A stretch of 64,000 bases of DNA from Opacimonas sp014872805 (GCA_014872805.1 WKFN01000010.1:41708-105707), one strand, 5' to 3'. Numbered from the stretch's first letter, positions 37,504-47,498 are shown. Made by a program: numbers and translations. Notes: generated from the sequence alone by a model not told the origin.

Positions 37504-39335
37504 TGCGACTATATAAACTAAACACTTCAGTACACAAATGGCTTTCTTTATTTGTTGGTTTACAACTGCTTATTTGGTTGGGAACGGGTCTTTACTTCAA
37601 TCTGATGGATCACAGTAAAGCCAGTGGTAATGAGCTTAGAGTTCATTCTCATCATGAAGGAAACATTACAGACTTTAGCCTTACTCCCATTAAAGATATT
37701 ACGAGTGAAGCACCTCAAGAAGTAAAACTTATATGGATTTTACATCAGCCTTACTATCATTTTGTATTCGATAAGGGCCAGCATAGCTACCAAGAACACC
37801 ACTCAAAGCTATTTGATGCTGTAACAGGAAAGCAATTTAATCTGTCTGAAGAACAAGTACTAACTTTGGCAAAAAACTCCTACTCAGGTGAGGGTAAGTT
37901 AACTACTCCAGTGTTATCTCTGCCTCCATTTTCTGATCACGTAAGGCAGCAAAATCCTATGTGGCAAGTTGTCGTTGAGGATGAGAATAATACAACTATT
38001 TATTTAGATAGTATTACAGGCCAAGTGCTTCGCCATGCCAATGGTGATTTCAGATTGAAAGATCTGATGATGAAGCTTCACTTTATGGACTATGGCAATT
38101 CTGGAGGATTTAACCATTGGTTGATCATTGCATTTGCTTTTGCAACGCTAGTCCTTTCAGTTACTGGTGTTACTTGGCTGATACAGCAGTATCGAAAAGG
38201 ATTGTTGAAGCTAAGTTGGGGCAGCGACAGGCAAAAAGTGGCAGTGACATTTTCCAGTGCAAATACTATTACAGATATTTCAGCACTTGGCAGCTCAACG
38301 GTATTAGAAGGACTTGCTAGTTCACATGTATACCTTCCATCAAGTTGTGGTGGAGGTGGTTCATGTGGCAAGTGCATATTCTTAAGTACAACTCAATTAC
38401 CTATCACACTTTCTGAGCAGGAAAATTTATCAGATGAGCAGCTAAAGGAAGGCTATCGGTTAGGGTGTCAGCATCGGTTCTCTGAAATTACTTCGATTGA
38501 AGTAAATACGGATCGCAATATTGAAAATCATGAGCTGGTTGTTGTTGCAACTAACTTCATTACTCCTTTTATCAAGGAAGTGAAGTTTAAGGTGAAATCG
38601 GGTAGACAATTGGCATTTAAAGCTGGTGCATATATGCAATTTAACGTGCCAGCAGGGATGAATAGCTTACGCCCAGATGATATGCCAGAAAACTTTGAAA
38701 AATACTGGGAAAGTTATTCTCATGGAAGATTTTCTCATGACGGTGTAACTCGTCACTACTCATTAGTTAACTTTGACGAGGAATCAGATGAGTTAACGTT
38801 TAATATCCGCTGGCAGACCGCTAAGGATGGTTTTAGAGCAGGTGTAGGTTCAAGTTATTTAGGTTCACTCCAAGTAGGTGAAACGATAACCGCAAAAGGT
38901 CCTTTTTCTGATTTTTACGCTACTTCAGATAAAAAGGTTCCTCGCATATTTATTGGCGCTGGCTCAGGACTTGCACCACTCAGAGCTATCATTTTTGAAC
39001 AGTTGAAAAAACGCCAAGATGAAGGTGACTTGACTCTCATCTATGGTGCGCGAACTGAAGATGATTTGCTGTACCGCGATGAGTTGAACTCATTGAGTGA
39101 GCAGTACAAAAACTTTTCTTATATTCCTACACTTTCTAACCCTTCAGAACAATGGCAAGGGCATTCTGGCTATGTACAGCAAGTACTTCTGACGTATTTG
39201 AGCCAGAAAGTAAAATTCCTGTCTACAGAATTTTACTTGTGCGGCCCAGAAGCAATGATGAGTGAAGTGGAAAAAATAATTACAGATGTTGGCATACCCA
39301 ACAATCAAATTTTCAAAGATAAATTTAGTCGTTAA
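37503..39335 (+). CDS. PepSY-ferredoxin-FAD/NAD(P) reductase fusion protein
   Basis: 610 residues in three parts. The first (about 1-235) is a PepSY-TM unit homologous to the preceding gene (HKWLSLFVGLQLLIWLGTG, then KLHFMDYG and a helix). The second is a plant-type 2Fe-2S domain with Cys at about 282, 288, 291 and 322 (SCGGGGSCGKC ... RLGCQ). The third is an FNR/NqrF-like module: RHYSLVN (FAD, about 417), GAGSGLAPLRAI (NAD, about 485) and FYLCGPEAMM. It would pass electrons from cytosolic NAD(P)H across the membrane. A role in metal reduction is inference from the copper context. Confidence 0.85.
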   Translation: MRLYKLNTSVHKWLSLFVGLQLLIWLGTGLYFNLMDHSKASGNELRVHSHHEGNITDFSLTPIKDITSEAPQEVKLIWILHQPYYHFVFDKGQHSYQEHHSKLFDAVTGKQFNLSEEQVLTLAKNSYSGEGKLTTPVLSLPPFSDHVRQQNPMWQVVVEDENNTTIYLDSITGQVLRHANGDFRLKDLMMKLHFMDYGNSGGFNHWLIIAFAFATLVLSVTGVTWLIQQYRKGLLKLSWGSDRQKVAVTFSSANTITDISALGSSTVLEGLASSHVYLPSSCGGGGSCGKCIFLSTTQLPITLSEQENLSDEQLKEGYRLGCQHRFSEITSIEVNTDRNIENHELVVVATNFITPFIKEVKFKVKSGRQLAFKAGAYMQFNVPAGMNSLRPDDMPENFEKYWESYSHGRFSHDGVTRHYSLVNFDEESDELTFNIRWQTAKDGFRAGVGSSYLGSLQVGETITAKGPFSDFYATSDKKVPRIFIGAGSGLAPLRAIIFEQLKKRQDEGDLTLIYGARTEDDLLYRDELNSLSEQYKNFSYIPTLSNPSEQWQGHSGYVQQVLLTYLSQKVKFLSTEFYLCGPEAMMSEVEKIITDVGIPNNQIFKDKFSR

Positions 39336-39359
39336 TACATACATTAAATAGAGGTAAAT

Positions 39360-39707
39360 ATGAAAACACTAATTAAATTTTTAAGCGTAATCAGTGTCGT
39401 TTTTAGTAGTGCAGTATTTGCACATGTGCATCTTGAAAAAAGTGTACCTGCTGATAATGCGATGCTAATGAAGACTCCAGAAGAGTTATCGTTGGCATTT
39501 AGCAAAGATGTTCGTGTAGTCAAAATTACATTGAAAAATAAGCAAGGTAAAAAGATCAAGTTTGGCTTCAAACCTACTAAAGAAACCAGTACCGAATATA
39601 CGTGGAAACTACCGAAACTAGCACCTGCTAACTATGTTGTTGATGTTACTTTCTTAGGTAAAGATGGGCACAAAATGAAAGATAGCTTTGGCTTTATGGT
39701 TCACTAA
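39360..39707 (+). CDS. copC: CopC-like periplasmic copper-binding protein
   Basis: 115 residues with a signal peptide cleaved after FA, leaving the mature N-terminal His (HVHLEKSVPADNAML). The CopC Cu(II) site (His1 plus Asp and His in KDGHKMKD) is present, and the protein ends FGFMVH. It is followed after 18 bp by copD, the usual partner. Confidence 0.9.
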   Translation: MKTLIKFLSVISVVFSSAVFAHVHLEKSVPADNAMLMKTPEELSLAFSKDVRVVKITLKNKQGKKIKFGFKPTKETSTEYTWKLPKLAPANYVVDVTFLGKDGHKMKDSFGFMVH

Positions 39708-39725
39708 TCTAATGGAGTGATTGCT

Positions 39726-40622
39726 ATGGAAATGTATATCTGGAATACAGTCATTGTACTGTCAAAAATTGTATTTTACGTCGGTTTTGCCTGCATTGCT
39801 GGTTATACATTTTTCAAGCAAGTTTTTGAACAAAGTGAGTCTCATAATAACTTGGCAATAGCGAACCTAAAATGGATAAGAGGTTCAATAGTCATCGCTT
39901 TGCTTGCAAATGGTCTTTGGTTCTTCGCTAGTACTGGTGCGATGGCAGAAGAAGGCATTCAAGGTGCTTTTGACCCTGATATTTTAGACATAATGTGGGA
40001 TTCTCCTATCGGTGATGGAACTTTACTTAGAGGTCTTGGGTTAGTTCTAGCGATATTCGCGATAACGTCACACATTAAATTCAAATCAGTAGTACTGAGC
40101 AATTACCTAAAACAAGGCATTTTGGTATCTAGTTTATTTTTACTTGCATACACCTTTACCTTAATCGGCCATGTATCTGAGCTAGGAGTGTTCGAAAAAG
40201 TATTGCTGATGCTCCATGTGCTTGTTATGGCTTGGTGGTTCGGAGCATTGTTTCCGCTTAAACAGGCTTGCCAAAAACTAAGTTATGCAGAGCTTCATTT
40301 GTTGATGGAAAGCTTTGGCAAACAAGCAAGTATCGCTGTGAGTCTATTGTTAGTTGCTGGCCTTTGGTTAGCTTTTCAATTAGTCGGAAATGTTGAAGAG
40401 CTGTTTAGTTCAAGTTATGGGCAAACACTGCTACTTAAATTAGCTCTCGTGACTTCGATATTGGGCATCGCAGCTAAGCATAAATTAAAACTCGTCCCAC
40501 AACTTAAAAATAACGATGGCAGAGAAGCGCTATCTAAATCTATCTCGATAGAAATGGTAGTCGCTTTTGCCATTTTATCTGTAACGGCTGGGCTTACTAG
40601 TGTTGTTGGCCCTGCAAATTAA
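39726..40622 (+). CDS. copD: CopD family copper-resistance membrane protein
   Basis: 298 residues with about eight membrane helices and the CopD-domain region HVLVMAWWFGALFPL. With CopC it is thought to move copper across the inner membrane. The ATG at 39726 has GGAG at 8 bp; a GTG at 39717 is in frame but lies in the ribosome site. Confidence 0.88.
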   Translation: MEMYIWNTVIVLSKIVFYVGFACIAGYTFFKQVFEQSESHNNLAIANLKWIRGSIVIALLANGLWFFASTGAMAEEGIQGAFDPDILDIMWDSPIGDGTLLRGLGLVLAIFAITSHIKFKSVVLSNYLKQGILVSSLFLLAYTFTLIGHVSELGVFEKVLLMLHVLVMAWWFGALFPLKQACQKLSYAELHLLMESFGKQASIAVSLLLVAGLWLAFQLVGNVEELFSSSYGQTLLLKLALVTSILGIAAKHKLKLVPQLKNNDGREALSKSISIEMVVAFAILSVTAGLTSVVGPAN

Positions 40623-40637
40623 AACCTAAAAGAGAGA

Positions 40638-41108
40638 ATGAAAATGAAAACAATAAATATATTACTCGTTTTATTAATGACGTTTAGTTTCGTAGCAAAC
40701 GCTCATGGTGATAAGAACAAAGACAAAGGTTTGTTTAAAGGTATAGATACCCCTGCCGCAAAAGTTGTTTTGGCATTTCATCAAGCACTAGAAACGGGTA
40801 ATAAGGAGCTAGCAAGAGCACAGTTGGCTGATGATGTGACCATCTACGAGGGTGGCCGTGTTGAAAGAAGTGCTGATGAATATGCACATCACCATATGTT
40901 GGCCGATATGAAATATTTAGCAGCAGTGAAAACTAAAACGCTAGAGCATCAAGTGACTATTCTTGGAAATGCCGCTATCTCAGCGTCACGCAGCCATACT
41001 AAAGGAACATACAAAGGTAAAGACCGTGATTATCAGGGCATGGAAACGATAATACTCGAAAAGCAAAACGAAGAATGGAAAATCAAGCATATTCATTGGT
41101 CACACTAG
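40638..41108 (+). CDS. Secreted NTF2-like (DUF4440/SnoaL type) protein
   Basis: 156 residues with a signal peptide (cleavage after VANA) and an NTF2-like cone fold: FHQALETGNKELARAQLADD, YEGGRVE, then EEWKIKHIHWSH at the end. Two His clusters (ADEYAHHHM, HIHWSH) could bind metal; no catalytic function is known for such copper-cluster members. Last gene of the first copper transcript; the merR-copA promoter follows. Confidence 0.75.
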   Translation: MKMKTINILLVLLMTFSFVANAHGDKNKDKGLFKGIDTPAAKVVLAFHQALETGNKELARAQLADDVTIYEGGRVERSADEYAHHHMLADMKYLAAVKTKTLEHQVTILGNAAISASRSHTKGTYKGKDRDYQGMETIILEKQNEEWKIKHIHWSH

Positions 41109-41130
41109 ATCTAAAATAATTATATTGGGC

Positions 41131-41161
41131 TTGACCTGTGTCTTACACACAGGTCTAAACT
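41131..41161 (+). promoter_or_regulatory. CueR-type promoter/operator of merR-copA
   Basis: -35 TTGACC (41131-41136), a 19-bp spacer, then -10 TAAACT (41156-41161). The spacer carries the dyad GACCTGTGT/ACACAGGTC. A stretched 19-bp spacer with a central dyad is the hallmark of MerR/CueR-activated promoters. It lies 38 bp before the regulator gene, so the operon would be self-regulated. Confidence 0.8.
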
Positions 41162-41198
41162 TAACTCAGTTAACCCATTTATTAAGTCAGGATAGCTT

Positions 41199-41627
41199 AT
41201 GAAAGTTACTGAATTAGCCAAAGAGTTTGGTACAACACCCGATACTGTCAGATACTACACTCGATTAAAATTACTCAATCCAACTAAGTCTGAAAACGGA
41301 TATAAGTACTACCCCCCAACAGAAATCTCTAGACTGAAGTTTATTTTAAGTGCAAGACAACTGGGGTTTTCAGTATCAGATATACAACACATTGTTGATG
41401 AGGCGAGTCTCGGAAAAGCTGCATGCCCTCTAGTTAGGTCTTTAATTAAGGAAAGGCTAGCTGAGACTGAAAAACAATTTCAGGCAATGTTAGCTTTGCG
41501 TAAAAACATGAAAGATGCGCTAGCACAATGGGAAGTCAAGGAAGATAAAGCACCAACCTCCACTATGGTATGTCACCTCATAGACAGCTTTGAACCTATA
41601 GAAAACAATGGCGGCTCCCATGAATAA
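41199..41627 (+). CDS. MerR-family copper-responsive regulator
   Basis: 142 residues: N-terminal MerR HTH (MKVTELAKEFGTTPDTVRYY), a long dimerisation helix and two cysteine sites, AACPLVRSL (about residue 76) and MVCHLIDSFE near the C-terminus. It shares an operon and overlaps with copA, and its promoter has a CueR-like dyad, so Cu(I)/Ag(I) sensing is likely. GTCAGGAT precedes the ATG. Confidence 0.85.
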   Translation: MKVTELAKEFGTTPDTVRYYTRLKLLNPTKSENGYKYYPPTEISRLKFILSARQLGFSVSDIQHIVDEASLGKAACPLVRSLIKERLAETEKQFQAMLALRKNMKDALAQWEVKEDKAPTSTMVCHLIDSFEPIENNGGSHE

Positions 41628-43863
41628 TATTAAACCTGATCATCAGCTCATTATAGAAGGTGCTGGCTGTGCAAGTTGCGTCGGTAAAATTGAGGGGGCG
41701 CTGAAAGGAACCAATGGTGTAGTTAGTGCTGAAATGAATTTTGCTGATAGGACTGTTCAAGTCACAGGAACCGTGAAAACTGAAGAGCTGATTAAAGCTG
41801 TTGAATCTATCGGTTATAACGCTAAGCCAATCGATGATAGTTCAGCAATTGATACGCTTGACGAGAAAGAGGCAGCAGACTGGAAGTATTACAAAAAGCT
41901 AATACGAGATACTTTTATTGCGCTTTCACTTGGCGTTCCTTTAATGATCTACAGCATTGTTGTTGGAGAAATGACGGTTGAAACAAACCTTGAACGCATG
42001 TCTTGGCTAGTTGTAGGCATTTTAACTTTTGGCGTTATGTATTTTTCAGGTAAGCATTTCTATGTAGGAGCATGGAAAAGCTTTAAAAATCACTCTGCTA
42101 ATATGGACACCCTAATTGCTTTAGGAACAGGCACGGCATGGATTTACTCAATAGCTGTTGTATTGGCTCCAGACGCAGTGCCGTTGATGGCGAGACATGT
42201 TTATTTTGAAGCGACAGCCATGATCATTGGATTGATTAATTTAGGTTTGGCACTAGAACTAAAAGCCAGAGGTAAAACCTCTGAAGCCATCAAACGTCTT
42301 ATCGGGTTACAAACCAAAACAGCAACAGTAGTTCGTGATAGCAAAGAGGTTCAGATAGGTATCGAGCAGGTTTTACTTAATGATGTGGTGAAGGTAAAAC
42401 CGGGGGGGAAAATTCCTGTAGATGGCACTGTATTAGAAGGCCACACATCTATAGACGAATCAATGCTTACGGGCGAACCCATGCCTGTTGAAAAAGCCAA
42501 AGAAGATGAAGTTGTTGCAGGAACGTTAAACAAGTCAGGCATGATTTTGTTTAGAGCGACACGCGTAGGCAAAGACACGGCGCTTGCGCAAATCATCAAT
42601 ATGGTGAAACGAGCGCAAAACTCTAAACCACCTATTGGCCGCTTGGCCGATGTGATTTCCGCTTATTTTGTTCCTGTTGTCATGATCATATCTATATTAA
42701 GCGCTCTAGCATGGCTTAACTTTGGACCAGAGCCAGCAATTGCTTTTGCCATCGTTTCAGCAACTACCGTACTCATTATTGCGTGCCCGTGTGCTTTGGG
42801 TTTAGCAACGCCTATGTCTGTCATGGTGGGAGTTGGAAAAGCGGCAGAAGCTGGAGTGCTTATTCGCAATGGCGAAGCTTTACAAACCGCCTCTAAAATC
42901 ACTTCCATGATTTTAGATAAAACGGGAACTATTACTGAAGGGGCACCAAAGGTAACTAATATTGTTTTGGCAAAAGCGACTGACGAGAAAGAAGTGTTAC
43001 AGCTTGCGGCAAGTTTAGAAAGTAGCTCCGAGCACCCTTTGGCACAAGCGATTGTTGAAAGTGCGTTAGATCAGGATATTGAGTTACTAAAAATAGAATC
43101 GTTTAACGCCATTACGGGTTTTGGTGTAGAAGCAACCTGTAACAACAAAACCTTACTTTTTGGTAACGATAAACTAATGAAAATTAAAGGCATTGACCTT
43201 ACAGGTTTCGTTGGAAAAGCCCAGTCTTTAGCAAAAGAAGCTAAAACACCAATGTATTTTGCTGTTAATGGCGAGCTGGCAGCAATTATTGCTGTTGCTG
43301 ATCCTATTAAGTCAGACTCAATTTCCGCGATTAAACGGCTTCAGACCAATGGGATTCGCGTCATTATGTTAACGGGCGATAACAAGGATACAGCCGCCGC
43401 TGTTGCCAAAAAAGCGGGAATTAGTGAGTTTTTTGCTGAAGTGCTGCCAGAAGACAAAGCCAACAAGGTTAAAGAGCTACAAGACAGCGGCGAAACTGTT
43501 GGTATGACAGGTGATGGTATTAACGATGCTCCTGCACTTGCGTTAGCCGATGTTGGTTTCGCCATAGGCACAGGGACTGATGTAGCAATCGAAAGTGCTG
43601 ATATAACCCTGATGCGTGGCTCACTTCATGGCCTTGCTGATGCCATAGCGGTAAGCAAGGCCACTTTACGAAAAATCAAACAAAACTTATTTGGCGCGTT
43701 TGTCTATAACGTAGCTGGGATTCCTTTTGCTGCGGGGATTCTATATCCCTTCTTTGGAATTCTGCTTAGCCCTGTAATAGCTGGGGCAGCAATGGCGTTT
43801 TCGTCATTGACCGTGGTGTCAAATGCGAATCGACTTCGGTTTTTTAAAGCCCAAAACTCATAG
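41608..43863 (+). CDS. copA: Cu(+)-exporting P-type ATPase CopA
   Basis: P1B-1 ATPase that pumps cytosolic Cu(I) to the periplasm. One N-terminal HMA domain with GAGCASCVGKIEG (Cys21, Cys24), membrane CPC motif (IIACPCALGLATP), phosphorylation motif LDKTGTITEG, SEHPLAQAI, MTGDGINDAPAL and a C-terminal helix with MAFSSLTVVSNANRLR. 751 residues from the ATG at 41608; the ATG at 41620 (MNNIKPD) is also possible. Overlaps the regulator gene. Confidence 0.95.
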   Translation: MAAPMNNIKPDHQLIIEGAGCASCVGKIEGALKGTNGVVSAEMNFADRTVQVTGTVKTEELIKAVESIGYNAKPIDDSSAIDTLDEKEAADWKYYKKLIRDTFIALSLGVPLMIYSIVVGEMTVETNLERMSWLVVGILTFGVMYFSGKHFYVGAWKSFKNHSANMDTLIALGTGTAWIYSIAVVLAPDAVPLMARHVYFEATAMIIGLINLGLALELKARGKTSEAIKRLIGLQTKTATVVRDSKEVQIGIEQVLLNDVVKVKPGGKIPVDGTVLEGHTSIDESMLTGEPMPVEKAKEDEVVAGTLNKSGMILFRATRVGKDTALAQIINMVKRAQNSKPPIGRLADVISAYFVPVVMIISILSALAWLNFGPEPAIAFAIVSATTVLIIACPCALGLATPMSVMVGVGKAAEAGVLIRNGEALQTASKITSMILDKTGTITEGAPKVTNIVLAKATDEKEVLQLAASLESSSEHPLAQAIVESALDQDIELLKIESFNAITGFGVEATCNNKTLLFGNDKLMKIKGIDLTGFVGKAQSLAKEAKTPMYFAVNGELAAIIAVADPIKSDSISAIKRLQTNGIRVIMLTGDNKDTAAAVAKKAGISEFFAEVLPEDKANKVKELQDSGETVGMTGDGINDAPALALADVGFAIGTGTDVAIESADITLMRGSLHGLADAIAVSKATLRKIKQNLFGAFVYNVAGIPFAAGILYPFFGILLSPVIAGAAMAFSSLTVVSNANRLRFFKAQNS

Positions 43864-43888
43864 AAAGTAAGCATTAAGGAGACGCACG

Positions 43889-44242
43889 ATGATGTTAATT
43901 AACTTATTAGGCTTAGTGTTGATCGCGCTGATTGTTTGGTGGTTTTGGCTGTACAAACCTAACAAAACAATTGTGCAAAACAGAGAAGTGTTAATTGAAG
44001 GGAAAGATGGCGTGTATTCCCCATCTTCAATTCAGGTGTCTGCAAGCCAACCTGTCACCTTGAAGTTTATGCGTAAAGATCAATCCCCCTGCGCTGAAAC
44101 AATCCTTATTCCTTCATTGGATATAAGCGAACAGCTTAAATTGAATGAAATTACTCAAATTACCTTATTGAACTTGTCACCGGGAGAGCATGAGTTTCAT
44201 TGTCAGATGCAAATGTATCGCGGCGTCTTAAAAGTAATTTAG
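43889..44242 (+). CDS. Membrane-anchored cupredoxin-domain protein
   Basis: 117 residues: an N-terminal anchor helix (INLLGLVLIALIVWWFWLY) and a small cupredoxin-like domain with KDGVYSPSSIQVSASQPVTL and a C-terminal ligand region PGEHEFHCQMQMYRGVL (His, Cys, Met). Another Cys lies at SPCAETI. Such single-domain proteins accompany CopA and may accept exported copper. AAGGAGACGC precedes the ATG. Confidence 0.8.
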   Translation: MMLINLLGLVLIALIVWWFWLYKPNKTIVQNREVLIEGKDGVYSPSSIQVSASQPVTLKFMRKDQSPCAETILIPSLDISEQLKLNEITQITLLNLSPGEHEFHCQMQMYRGVLKVI

Positions 44243-44294
44243 TTTTAAATAGATCTTTTTACGCACCTGAGTGAGCAAAAGTAACGTAATAAAA

Positions 44295-44325
44295 GGCTTC
44301 TCTAAATAATTACGAGAAGCCTCCA
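44295..44325 (-). terminator. Terminator of czc module A operon
   Basis: GGCTTCTC/GAGAAGCC stem (44295-44302 and 44314-44321). Read on the minus strand it is followed by TTTTATT, just past the czcA stop. It also separates the convergent copper and czc units. Confidence 0.8.
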
Positions 44326-44333
44326 AACTAAAG

Positions 44334-47300
44334 TTAAGATTTGAATTTGTGATAAACAATTCGATAAAGAACAGGCAATACAACTAAAGTTAGTAAAGTT
44401 GAGGAAATAATTCCCCCAATCACCACCGTCGCTAATGGCCTCTGAACTTCAGCTCCAGTTCCAACATTTAACGCCATAGGAATGAATCCTAAACTAGCAA
44501 CGAGTGCCGTCATTAATACAGGACGTAGCCTTACCGTTGCACCGTCGATAATTGAGTTAATTAATTCTCCCGTTTCAAGTAATCGCTGTTTAATGAATGA
44601 CAGCATCACCAGTCCATTTAATACAGCTATCCCTGAAAGAGCGATAAACCCAACAGCAGCAGAAATTGAAAGAGGCATGTCTCTTAACCACAAAGCCAGT
44701 ACGCCGCCTGTAAGTGCTAAAGGCACACCACTAAATATGATCAGGGCATCTTTTATTGAACTAAATGCTATGACTAGCAGTGTCAAAATTACAAACAATG
44801 TGGCAGGTACTACGATGGATAATCTTTGCGTTGCACTCTCAAGTTGCTCAAATGTTCCGCCGTACTCAAGCCAATAACCAGCAGGCAATTCAACATTTTG
44901 TTGAATTTTTTGCTGTGCCTCTTGTACGAATGAGCCTAGATCTCGGTTTCTAACATTTGCTGTAACTACAATTCGTCTCTTACCATTTTCTCGGCTGATT
45001 TGACTTGGAACCGTCGTATAATTTAACTCTGCAACCTCACTCACAGGTACAAACTCACCACTTTCTGTTGCGATTGGCAAATTTCCTAACTGATCAAGGT
45101 CGGTTCGCAACAGCTCTGGGTATCTAATTACAATTTCAAATCGACGATCACCTTCGAATATTAACCCTGCACTTTCACCTGACACGACAGTTTTTAACCA
45201 AAATTGTAAATCGCTTATATCTAACCCGTATAATGCTAATGCTTCAGGCTTGGGATTAACAGTAAAAATAGGCACATCATCAACTTGTTCAAGCCTTGCA
45301 TCTGCGACACCTGAAATTGTATTGAGTGCAGTTAAAATTTCTTGTGCTGAATTAACAAGTTGGGATAGGTCATCACCGTAGAGTTTAATCCCCAAATCAG
45401 CTCTTACTCCACTAATTAATTCGTTAAATCGCATCTGAATTGGTTGAGTAAACTCATAATTATTGCCGGGAATCGAACTGAGATCTTTTTCCAGCTTTCC
45501 AACAAAATCCGCTTTCGTTAAATTGGGGTTGGGCCATTGCTCTCTAGGCTTTAGTATAAGAAAAGTATCAGTCACATTTGGCGGCATCGCATCTGTCGCC
45601 ACTTCTGCTGTGCCTGTTTTTGAAAACACCGTAGCAACCTCATCATATTTCATAATGTGTTGTTCAAGTATCTTCTGCATTTCTACAGCTTGGTCAATAC
45701 CAGTGCCCGGAATACGCATCGCGTGCAGTGCAATGTCACCTTCATTAAGTTGTGGAACAAATTCAGATCCTAACTTACTACCAAGTAATATGCTAAATGT
45801 CACAAGTAAAGCAGCGCCACAAACAACTAGCCATCGTAGTTTTAAAGCCCACTTCAAAACCGGACGATATACTGACTTAGCACCGACAATGATCGGACTT
45901 TCTTTTTCGCTGATTTTGCCTTTCAAGAATAACGCAACTGCTGCGGGAACGAGCGTGAAGGTAAATACCATTGCAGACAATAGAGCGATGATCACAGTTG
46001 CAGCCATCGGATGAAACATTTTGCCCTCAACACCCGATAAGGTAAACAAAGGCACATAGACGATGGTTATAATCAATACGCCAAAAACACTAGGCCGTAT
46101 CACCTCATTGGTTGCAGCATAAACAATATCTAACCGCTCCTTGAGGGAAATGACTGAACCATTTCGTTTTTGGCTTTCTGCTAAGCGCCGAATGCAGTTC
46201 TCAACGATGATTACCGCTCCATCGACAATTAATCCAAAATCCAAAGCTCCCAAACTCATTAAATTCGCAGAGACCTTGCTTTGAACCATGCCCGTGATTG
46301 TTGCCAACATTGCCAAAGGAATGACTGCGGCAGTAATTAGAGCGGCTCGTATATTACCCAGTAATAGGAACAATACGAAGATAACTAACAACGCGCCTTC
46401 AATGAGATTTTTCTGTACGGTGCTAATTGCTTTATCAACCAGAGTTGTCCTGTCATATAAGGGAACTATTGACACTCCTTGAGGTAAGCTATTTTGAATT
46501 TCACTAAGCTTGTCGCCAACAGCCAAAGCCACCGAGCGTGAATTTTCTCCTACCAGCATCATTGCTGTGCCAATCACACTTTCCTTACCTTCCTGTGATG
46601 CAGCACCAGTTCTTAGCTCTTTTCCTATCGCAACTTCGGCAACATCTTTAACTTTTACAAGTGTGCCGTCATCGCTTTTAATAATGACGTTTTGAATGTC
46701 TTGAATAGTTTGCAATTGAGCTTGTGAACGAACAAGAATTTGCTGTCCGCTTGTTTCTATAAATCCTGCCCCTTGATTAGCATTATTTCGCATTACTGCT
46801 TTTGATAACGCATCACTGGTAATGCCGAAGTGCAGCATCTTTAAAGGATCTGGGTTGATATGGTATTGCTTTTTATAGCCACCAATTGCATTGATTTCCG
46901 TAATCCCTTTAACCAATGAAAGTTGTGGTTTCACTACCCAGTCATGGATCTCCCTTAACGCCATCGCGTCATAGGGTAAGCCATTATTCTGCTTTGCACT
47001 CTCGTCGGCAGTTATACTGTACATGTATATTTCACCGAGGCCCGTAGCAATTGGCCCCATTTCTGGTTCAATACCTAACGGTAGTTGCTCTTTAATTGCG
47101 CTAAGCCGCTCATTGATTAGATTTCTGGCAAAATACAGATCTGTGCCTTCTTCGAACACAACTGTTACTTGTGACAGACCATATCGAGAAAGTGAACGGG
47201 TATAATCGAGCTTAGGTAAACCCGCCAAGCCCGTTTCGACAATAAACGTGATCCGTTGCTCTGTTTCCAAAGGTGAATAACCTTGAGCCTGCGTGTTTAT

Positions 47301-47444
47301 TTGTACTTGTACATTGGTAATATCAGGCACGGCATCAATAGGTAGCTTTTGATAATTCCACATTCCTAAAGCGATGATAAACAACGCCATTAGCAACATA
47401 GTTCCACGTCGGCGGATAGATAATTCTAGTATCCAAGCGATCAT
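44334..47444 (-). CDS. czcA: CzcA-type heavy-metal RND transporter (module A)
   Basis: 1036-residue HME-RND pump of the divalent type: TM4 motif GALDFGLIVDGAVIIVENC with the proton-relay acids of CzcA. It exports Zn, Cd or Co from the periplasm with CzcB and CzcC. Substrate choice among these is not readable from sequence. Closely related to the module B copy at 56,174. Last gene of the module A operon, 54 bp after czcB. Confidence 0.92.
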   Translation of the reverse strand: MIAWILELSIRRRGTMLLMALFIIALGMWNYQKLPIDAVPDITNVQVQINTQAQGYSPLETEQRITFIVETGLAGLPKLDYTRSLSRYGLSQVTVVFEEGTDLYFARNLINERLSAIKEQLPLGIEPEMGPIATGLGEIYMYSITADESAKQNNGLPYDAMALREIHDWVVKPQLSLVKGITEINAIGGYKKQYHINPDPLKMLHFGITSDALSKAVMRNNANQGAGFIETSGQQILVRSQAQLQTIQDIQNVIIKSDDGTLVKVKDVAEVAIGKELRTGAASQEGKESVIGTAMMLVGENSRSVALAVGDKLSEIQNSLPQGVSIVPLYDRTTLVDKAISTVQKNLIEGALLVIFVLFLLLGNIRAALITAAVIPLAMLATITGMVQSKVSANLMSLGALDFGLIVDGAVIIVENCIRRLAESQKRNGSVISLKERLDIVYAATNEVIRPSVFGVLIITIVYVPLFTLSGVEGKMFHPMAATVIIALLSAMVFTFTLVPAAVALFLKGKISEKESPIIVGAKSVYRPVLKWALKLRWLVVCGAALLVTFSILLGSKLGSEFVPQLNEGDIALHAMRIPGTGIDQAVEMQKILEQHIMKYDEVATVFSKTGTAEVATDAMPPNVTDTFLILKPREQWPNPNLTKADFVGKLEKDLSSIPGNNYEFTQPIQMRFNELISGVRADLGIKLYGDDLSQLVNSAQEILTALNTISGVADARLEQVDDVPIFTVNPKPEALALYGLDISDLQFWLKTVVSGESAGLIFEGDRRFEIVIRYPELLRTDLDQLGNLPIATESGEFVPVSEVAELNYTTVPSQISRENGKRRIVVTANVRNRDLGSFVQEAQQKIQQNVELPAGYWLEYGGTFEQLESATQRLSIVVPATLFVILTLLVIAFSSIKDALIIFSGVPLALTGGVLALWLRDMPLSISAAVGFIALSGIAVLNGLVMLSFIKQRLLETGELINSIIDGATVRLRPVLMTALVASLGFIPMALNVGTGAEVQRPLATVVIGGIISSTLLTLVVLPVLYRIVYHKFKS

Positions 47445-47498
47445 ATTTTCACCTCGATAATATTGAAGCTAATATGAAGTAAATAAAGACTTCGGAGT

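Noticed and set aside
44482..46482. Several long plus-strand open frames opposite the two czcA genes
   Set aside because: They lie antisense to strongly conserved RND coding sequence, lack ribosome sites and show compositional shadow features.
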